DNA of 64,000 nucleotides from Closterium sp. NIES-65 (Eukaryota; Streptophyta; Zygnematophyceae; Desmidiales; Closteriaceae). The stretch lies in NCBI GenBank assembly GCA_948144175.1, contig CANXME010002468.1, forward strand, positions 1 to 64,000. The letters are read 5' to 3'. Below, piece by piece: positions 58,330 through 64,000 of this stretch. Position 1 is the stretch's first letter, and each line of letters begins with the position of its first letter. Made by a program: the position numbers and the translations under genes. The notes beneath the pieces were generated by a model that did not search any database, was not told the DNA's origin, and worked only from the letters and a program-made list of their open reading frames with translations.

Positions 58330-61200
58330 CAATTTTGCACTCGCTAGGCACTTGTTCTTGAAATTTTGCACTCGCTAGGCCCTTGTTCTTGCAATGTTGC
58401 ACTCGCTAGGCCCTTGTTCTTGCAATTTTGCACACGCTAGGCCCTTGTTCTTGCTATTTTGCACACGCTAGGCTCTTGTTCTTCCAATTTTTCACTCGCT
58501 AGGCCCTTATTCTTGCAATTTTGCACATGCTAGGCCCTTGTTCTTGCAATTTTGCACTCGCTAGGCCCTTGTTCTTGCAATTTTGCACTCGCTAGGACCT
58601 TGTTCTTGCAATTTTGTACACGCTAGGCCCTTGTTCTTGCTATTTTGCACACGCTAGGCCCTTGTTCTTGCTATTTTGCACACGCTAGGCCCTTGTTCTT
58701 GAAATTTTGCACTCGCTAGGCCCTTGTTCTTCCAGTTTTGCACACGATAGGCCCTTGTTCTAAAACTTTTGCACTCGCTAGACCCTTGTTCTTGCAATTT
58801 TGCACTCGCTAGGCCCTTGTTCTTGCAATTTTGCATACGCTAGGCCCTTGTTCTTGAATGTTTGCACTCGCTAGGCCCTTGTTCTTGCAATTTTGCACAC
58901 GCTGGGCCCTTGTTCTTGATTTTTTGCACTCGCTAGGCCCTTGTTCTTGCAATTTTGCACTCGCTAGGCCCTTGTTCTTGCAATTTTGCACTCGCTAGGC
59001 CCTTGTTCTTGCAATTTTGCACTCGCTAGGCCCTTGTTCTTGCAAATTTGCACTCGCTAGGCACTTGTTCTTGAAATTTTGCACTCGCTAGGCCCTTGTT
59101 CTTGCAATGTTGCACTCGCTAGGCCCTTGTTCTTGCAATTTTGCACACGCTAGGCCCTTGTTCTTGCTATTTTGCACACGCTAGGCTCTTGTTCTTCCAA
59201 TTTTTCACTCGCTAGGCCCTTATTCTTGCAATTTTGCACATGCTAGGCCCTTGTTCTTGCAATTTTGCACTCGCTAGGCCCTTGTTCTTGCAATTTTGCA
59301 TTCGCTAGGACCTTGTTCTTGCAATTTTGTACACGCTAGGCCCTTGTTCTTGCTATTTTGCACACGCTAGGCCCTTGTTCTTGCTATTTTGCACACGCTA
59401 GGCCCTTGTTCTTGAAATTTTGCACTCGCTAGGCCCTTGTTCTTCCAGTTTTGCACACGATAGGCCCTTGTTCTAAAACTTTTGCACTCGCTAGACCCTT
59501 GTTCTTGCAATTTTGCACTCGCTAGGCCCTTGTTCTTGCAATTTTGCATACGCTAGGCCCTTGTTCTTGAATGTTTGCACTCGCTAGGCCCTTGTTCTTG
59601 CAATTTTGCACACGCTAGGCCCTTGTTCTTGCTATTTTGCACACGCTAGGACCTTGTTCTTGCTATTTTGCACACGCTAGGCCCTTGTTCTTGAAATTTT
59701 GCACACGCTAGGCCCTTGTTCTTCCAGTTTTGCTCACGCTAGGCCCTTGTTCTATAAATTTTGCACTCGCTAGGTCCTTGTTCTTGCAATTTTGGACTCG
59801 CTAGGCCCTTGTTCTTGCAATTTTGCATACGCTAGGCCCTTGTTCTTGAATTTTTGCACTCGCTAGGCCCTTGTTCTTGCAATTTTGCATACGCTAGGCC
59901 CTTGTTCTTGAATGTTTGCACTCGCTACGCCCTTGTTCTTGCTATTTTGCACACGCTAGGCCCTTGTTCTTGCTATTTTGCACACGCTAGGCCCTTGTTC
60001 TTGAAATTTTGCACTCGCTAGGCCCTTGTTCTTCCAGTTTTGCACACGATAGGCCCTTGTTCTAAAACTTTTGCACTCGCTAGACCCTTGTTCTTGCAAT
60101 TTTGCACTCGCTAGGCCCTTGTTCTTGCAATTTTGCATACGCTAGGCCCTTGTTCTTGAATGTTTGCACTCGCTAGGCCCTTGTTCTTGCAATTTTGCAC
60201 ACGCTAGGCCCTTGTTCTTGATTTTTTGCACTCGCTAGGCCCTTGTTCTTGCAATTTTGCACTCGCTAGGCCCTTGTTCTTGCAATTTTGCACTCGCTAG
60301 GCCCTTGTTCTTGCAATTTTTCATATGCTAGGCCCTTGTTCTTGAATGTTTGCACTCGCTAGGCCCTTGTCCTTGCAATTTTGCACACGCTAGGCCCTTG
60401 TTCTTGATTTTTTGCACTCGCTAGGCCCTTGTTCTTGCAATTTTGCACTCGCTAGGCCCTTGTTCTTGCAATTTTGCACTCGCTAGGCCCTTGTTCTTGC
60501 AATTTTGCACTCGCTAGGCCCTTGTTCTTGCAATTTTGCACTCGCTAGGCACTTGTTCTTGAAATTTTGCACTCGCTAGGCCCTTGTTCTTGCAATGTTG
60601 CACTCGCTAGGCCCTTGTTCTTGCAATTTTGCACACGCTAGGCCCTTGTTCTTGCTATTTTGCACACGCTAGGCTCTTGTTCTTCCAATTTTTCACTCGC
60701 TAGGCCCTTATTCTTGCAATTTTGCACATGCTAGGCCCTTGTTCTTGCAATTTTGCACTCGCTAGGCCCTTGTTCTTGCAATTTTGCACTCGCTAGGACC
60801 TTGTTCTTGCAATTTTGTACACGCTAGGCCCTTGTTCTTGCTATTTTGCACACGCTAGGCCCTTGTTCTTGCTATTTTGCACACGCTAGGCCCTTGTTCT
60901 TGAAATTTTGCACTCGCTAGGCCCTTGTTCTTCCAGTTTTGCACACGATAGGCCCTTGTTCTAAAACTTTTGCACTCGCTAGACCCTTGTTCTTGCAATT
61001 TTGCACTCGCTAGGCCCTTGTTCTTGCAATTTTGCATACGCTAGGCCCTTGTTCTTGAATGTTTGCACTCGCTAGGCCCTTGTTCTTGCAATTTTGCACA
61101 CGCTAGGCCCTTGTTCTTGATTTTTTGCACTCGCTAGGCCCTTGTTCTTGCAATTTTGCACTCGCTAGGCCCTTGTTCTTGCAATTTTGCACACGCTAGG
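58330..61200 (-). repeat. Sub-duplications of 713, 589 and 899 bp
   Basis: A block carrying CCAGTTTTGCACACGATAGG, CTAAAACTTTTGC, CTAGACCC and CATACGC starts four times, with equivalent points 58,654, 59,367, 59,956 and 60,855. Spacings are 713, 589 and 899 = 23, 19 and 29 x 31. GAATGTTTGC anchors at 58,856, 59,569, 59,910, 60,158, 60,344, 61,057 and 61,491 are spaced 713, 341, 248, 186, 713 and 434, all exact multiples of 31. Confidence 0.92.
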
Positions 61201-61929
61201 CCCTTGTTCTTGCTATTTTGCACACGCTAGGACCTTGTTCTTGCTATTTTGCACACGCTAGGCCCTTGTTCTTGAAATTTTGCACACGCTAGGCCCTTGT
61301 TCTTCCAGTTTTGCTCACGCTAGGCCCTTGTTCTATAAATTTTGCACTCGCTAGGTCCTTGTTCTTGCAATTTTGGACTCGCTAGGCCCTTGTTCTTGCA
61401 ATTTTGCATACGCTAGGCCCTTGTTCTTGAATTTTTGCACTCGCTAGGCCCTTGTTCTTGCAATTTTGCATACGCTAGGCCCTTGTTCTTGAATGTTTGC
61501 ACTCGCTACGCCCTTGTTCTTGCAATTTTGCACTCGCTAGGCCCTTGTTCTTGCAATTTTGCACATGCTAGGCCCTTGTTCTTGCTATTTTGCACACGCT
61601 AGGCCCTTGTTCTTGCTATTTTGCACACGCTATGCCCTTGTTCTTGAAATTTTGCACACGCTAGGTCCTTGTTCTTGGTATTTTGCACACGCTAGGCCCT
61701 TGTTCTTGTAATTTTGCACACGCTAGGCCCTTGTTCTTGAGATTTTGCACTCGCTAGGCCCTTGTTCTTGAACTTTTGCACATGCTAGGCCCTTGTTCTT
61801 ACTATTTTGCACACGCTAGACCCTTGTTCTTCCAATGTTGCACTCGCTAGGCTCTTGTTCTTGCAATTTTGCACACGCTAGGCCCTTGTTCTTCCAATTT
61901 AGAACTCGCTAGGCCCTTGCTCTTGCAAT

Positions 61930-62265
61930 TTTGCACACGCTAGGCCCTTGTTCTTGCAATTTTGCACACACTTGGCCCTTGTTCTTGCTATTTTGCACGC
62001 GCTAGGCCCTTGTTCTTGCTATTTTGCACACGCTAGGCCCTTGTTCTTGCTATTTTGCACAAGCTAGGCCCTTGTTCTTGAAATTTTGCACTCCCTAGGC
62101 CCTTGTTCTTCCAGTTTTGCACACGCTAGGCCCTTGTTCTAAAACTTTTGCACTCGCTAGGTCCTTGTTCTTGCAATTTTGCACACGCTAGGCCCTTGTT
62201 CTTGCTATTTTGAACACGCTAGGCCCTTGTTCTTCCAATTTTGCACACGCTAGGCCCTTGTTCTT
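61930..62265 (-). repeat. Link segment between super-repeat and 310-bp duplication
   Basis: Ordinary inverted monomers: CACACTTGGCCC, GCACGCGC, GCACAAGC, CACTCCCTAGG, CCAG, CTAAAAC, GGTCC and TTTTGAACACGC. They resemble scattered monomers of the 58-61 kb region. No gene or unique sequence. Confidence 0.65.
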
Positions 62266-62885
62266 GCAATTTTGCATACGCTAGGCCCTTGTTCTTGAAT
62301 TTTTGCACTCGCTAGGCCCTTGTTCTTGCAATTTTGCACTCGCTAGGCCCTTGTTCTTGAATTTTTGCACTCGCTAGGCCCTTGTTCTTGCAATTTTGCA
62401 CACGCTAGGCCCTTGTTCTTGCAATTTTGCATACGCTAGGCCCTTGTTTTTGAATTTTTGCACTCGTTAGGCCCTTGTTCTTGCAATTTTGCATACGCTA
62501 GGCCCTTGTTCTTGCAATTTTGCACACGCTAGGCCCTTGTTTTTGAAATTTTGCACACGCTAGGCCCTTGTTCTTGCAATTTTGCATACGCTAGGCCCTT
62601 GTTCTTGAATTTTTGCACTCGCTAGGCCCTTGTTCTTGCAATTTTGCACTCGCTAGGCCCTTGTTCTTGAATTTTTGCACTCGCTAGGCCCTTGTTCTTG
62701 CAATTTTGCACACGCTAGGCCCTTGTTCTTGCAATTTTGCATACGCTAGGCCCTTGTTTTTGAATTTTTGCACTCGCTAGGCCCTTGTTCTTGCAATTTT
62801 GCATACGCTAGGCCCTTGTTCTTGCAATTTTGCACACGCTAGGCCCTTGTTTTTGAAATTTTGCACACGCTAGGCCCTTGTTCTT
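62266..62885 (-). repeat. 310-bp tandem duplication, nearly identical copies
   Basis: Copies 62,266-62,575 and 62,576-62,885 are 10 monomers each. Read base by base I find one difference, T at 62,467 against C at 62,777 (CACTCGTTAGG against CACTCGCTAGG). Divergence from the flank begins at 62,886 (TTCC against TTGC). This is probably one of the youngest events in the window. Confidence 0.93.
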
Positions 62886-64000
62886 CCAATTTTGCACTCG
62901 CTAGGCCCTTGTACCTGCAATCTTGCACACATTAGGCCCTAGTTCTTCCAATTTTGCACTCGCTAGGCCCTTGTTCTTGCAATTTTGCACTCGCTAGGCC
63001 CTTGTTCTTGCAATTTTGTACACGCTAGGCCCTTGTTCTTGCAATATTGTACACGCTAGGCCCTTGTTCTTTCAATTTTGCACTCGCTAGGCCCTTGTTC
63101 TTGCAATTTTGCACTCGCTAGGCACTTGTTCTTGAAATTTTGCACTCGCTAGGCCCTTGTTCTTGCAATGTTGCACTCGCTAGGCCCTTGTTCTTGCTAT
63201 TTTGCACACGCTAGGCCCTTGTTCTTCCAATTTTACACTCGCTAGGCCCTTATTCTTGCAATTTTGCACATGCTAGGCCCTTGTTCTTGCAATTTTGCAC
63301 TCGCTAGGCCCTTGTTCTTTAATTTTTGCACTCGCTAGGCCCTTGTTCTTGCAATTTTGCACTCGCTAGGACCTTGTTCTTGCAATTTTGTACACGCTAG
63401 GCCCTTGTTCTTGCTATTTTGCACACGCTAGGCCCTTGTTCTTGCTATTTTGCACACGCTAGGCCCTTGTTCTTGAAATTTTGCACTCGCTAGGCCCTTG
63501 TTCTTCCAGTTTTGCACACGCTAGGCCCTTGTTCTAAACTTTTTGCACTCGCTAGGTCCTTGTTCTTGCAATTTTGCACTCGCTAGGCCCTTGTTCTTGC
63601 AATTTTGCATACGCTAGGCCCTTGTTCTTGAATTTTTGCACTCGCTAGGCCCTTGTTCTTGCAATTTTGCACACACTAGGCCCTTGTTCTTGAATTTTTG
63701 CACTCCCTAGGCCCTTGTTCTTGCAATTTTGCACTCGCTAGGCCCTTGTTCTTGCAATTTTGCACACGCTAGGCCCTTGTTCTTGCTATTTTGCACACGA
63801 TAGGCCCTTGTTCTTGCTATTTTGCACACGCTAGGCCCTTGTTCTTGAAATTTTGCACTCGCTAGGCCCTTGTTCTTCCAGTTTTGCACACGCTAGGCCC
63901 TTGTTCTATAAATTTTGCACTCGCTAGGTCCTTGTTCTTCCATTTTTGCACTCGCTACGCCCTTGTTCTTGCAATTTTGCATACGCTAGGCCCTTGTTCT
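62886..64000 (-). repeat. Right-arm end segment
   Basis: The order CCTGCAATCTTGCACACATTAGG, TAGTTCTTCC, TTGTACACGC, TTTCAATTTTGC, GCAATGTTGC, TTATTCTTGC, AGGACC, CCAG, CTAAAC or CTATAAA, GGTCC parallels 58.1-58.8 kb, so this is another copy of the super-repeat's first part. It has a TTTAATTTTTGC monomer (near 63,320) that is absent at 58.5 kb but present near 45.08 kb. It continues beyond the window. Confidence 0.75.

Larger units (their letters stand above)
49340..61930 (-). repeat. Large super-repeat region, about 3.7-4.5-kb units
   Basis: A long ordered set of variants recurs: CCTGGGATTTTGC (49,451, 52,577, 53,345; CCTAGG at 57,122), TATTCTGAACTCACGAGG (49,673, 52,737, 53,536, 57,282), a truncated GCAGACGCTTG monomer (49,834, 52,898, 53,697, 57,443), CCCTTTGTTC 32-bp monomers (50,366, 54,229, 57,975), and AATTTAGAACTCGC (GAACT 52,371, 56,916, 61,902). 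Offsets are 3,863, then 3,746, with 4,545 and 4,986 for parts expanded by sub-duplication (4,545 - 3,863 = 682 = 22 x 31). Bases 52.47-53.25 kb are an extra partial copy. Confidence 0.88.
38602..64000 (-). repeat. 31-bp satellite array, right arm (inverted)
   Basis: The same 31-bp monomer continues to the window end as its reverse complement (box reads GCTAGGCCCTTGTTCTTG on +), about 820 copies. Tail types seen in inverted form include TTGC, TAGC, TTTC, TTGG, an AACATTC type and a TTATAG type. Higher-order organisation differs from the left arm, so this is not a mirror copy of it. I found no genes or unique sequence. The array runs off the window edge. Confidence 0.98.

Noticed and set aside
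1-64000. CENP-B box or another known centromere protein site
   Set aside because: No TTCG-N4-A-N2-CGGG pattern is present in the consensus or in the variants I read. The conserved box CAAGAACAAGGGCCTAGC matches no binding site I can name.
1-64000. G-quadruplex or triplex-forming repeats
   Set aside because: Each monomer has only one GGG run, spaced about 28 bp from the next, and purine runs are broken by C and T, so neither structure is strongly predicted.

Overview
The whole 64-kb window is satellite DNA. From base 1 to 64,000 I read one continuous tandem array of a 31-bp monomer, roughly 2,060 copies. The monomer has two parts: an 18-base conserved box, CAAGAACAAGGGCCTAGC, and a 13-base more variable tail, approximately G(A/T)GTGCAAAATTG. 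I found no credible protein-coding gene, tRNA, rRNA, transposon or CRISPR array, and no unique-sequence island of even 100 bases. The open reading frames of about 60-100 codons are by-products of the repeat. Because 31 leaves remainder 1 on division by 3, any frame reads all three phases over 93 bp, and a frame stays open only where the palindromic CTAG stop has mutated.

An array this size, lacking genes and organised in higher-order repeats, points to a eukaryotic heterochromatic block (pericentromeric, subtelomeric, knob-like or similar). Two short embedded tracts read as two units of CCCTAAA/TTTAGGG, the telomere repeat of most land plants and many green algae. That leans weakly towards a plant or plant-like host. 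I do not recognise the satellite by name.

Layout. Left arm, 1-38,605: monomers read forward on the + strand. Bases 1 to about 8,600 form a subfamily rich in TAGC tails, AACATGGG variants and an AACGTTC tail type. About 8,600-38,605 is a second subfamily built from nested segmental duplications (offsets 850-912, 899, 972, 1,208, 1,684 and about 3,121 bp) and recurring multi-monomer blocks, with patches of the first subfamily inserted at about 28.3-31.1 kb. Orientation flips at 38,602-38,605. Right arm, 38,602-64,000: the same monomer reads on the - strand, again as nested duplications (offsets 310, 372, 587, 713, 899, 930 and 2,573 bp, and about 3.7-4.5 kb). Many offsets are exact multiples of 31.

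How it works together: nothing here is a pathway. The sequence records array evolution by unequal exchange or slippage in whole-monomer steps, occasional partial-monomer events that act as lineage markers, transfer of blocks between subfamilies, one orientation switch, and two telomere-like tracts. All copy and identity statements come from reading by eye, not from alignment software. Block edges are good to about one monomer unless exact anchor bases are given.
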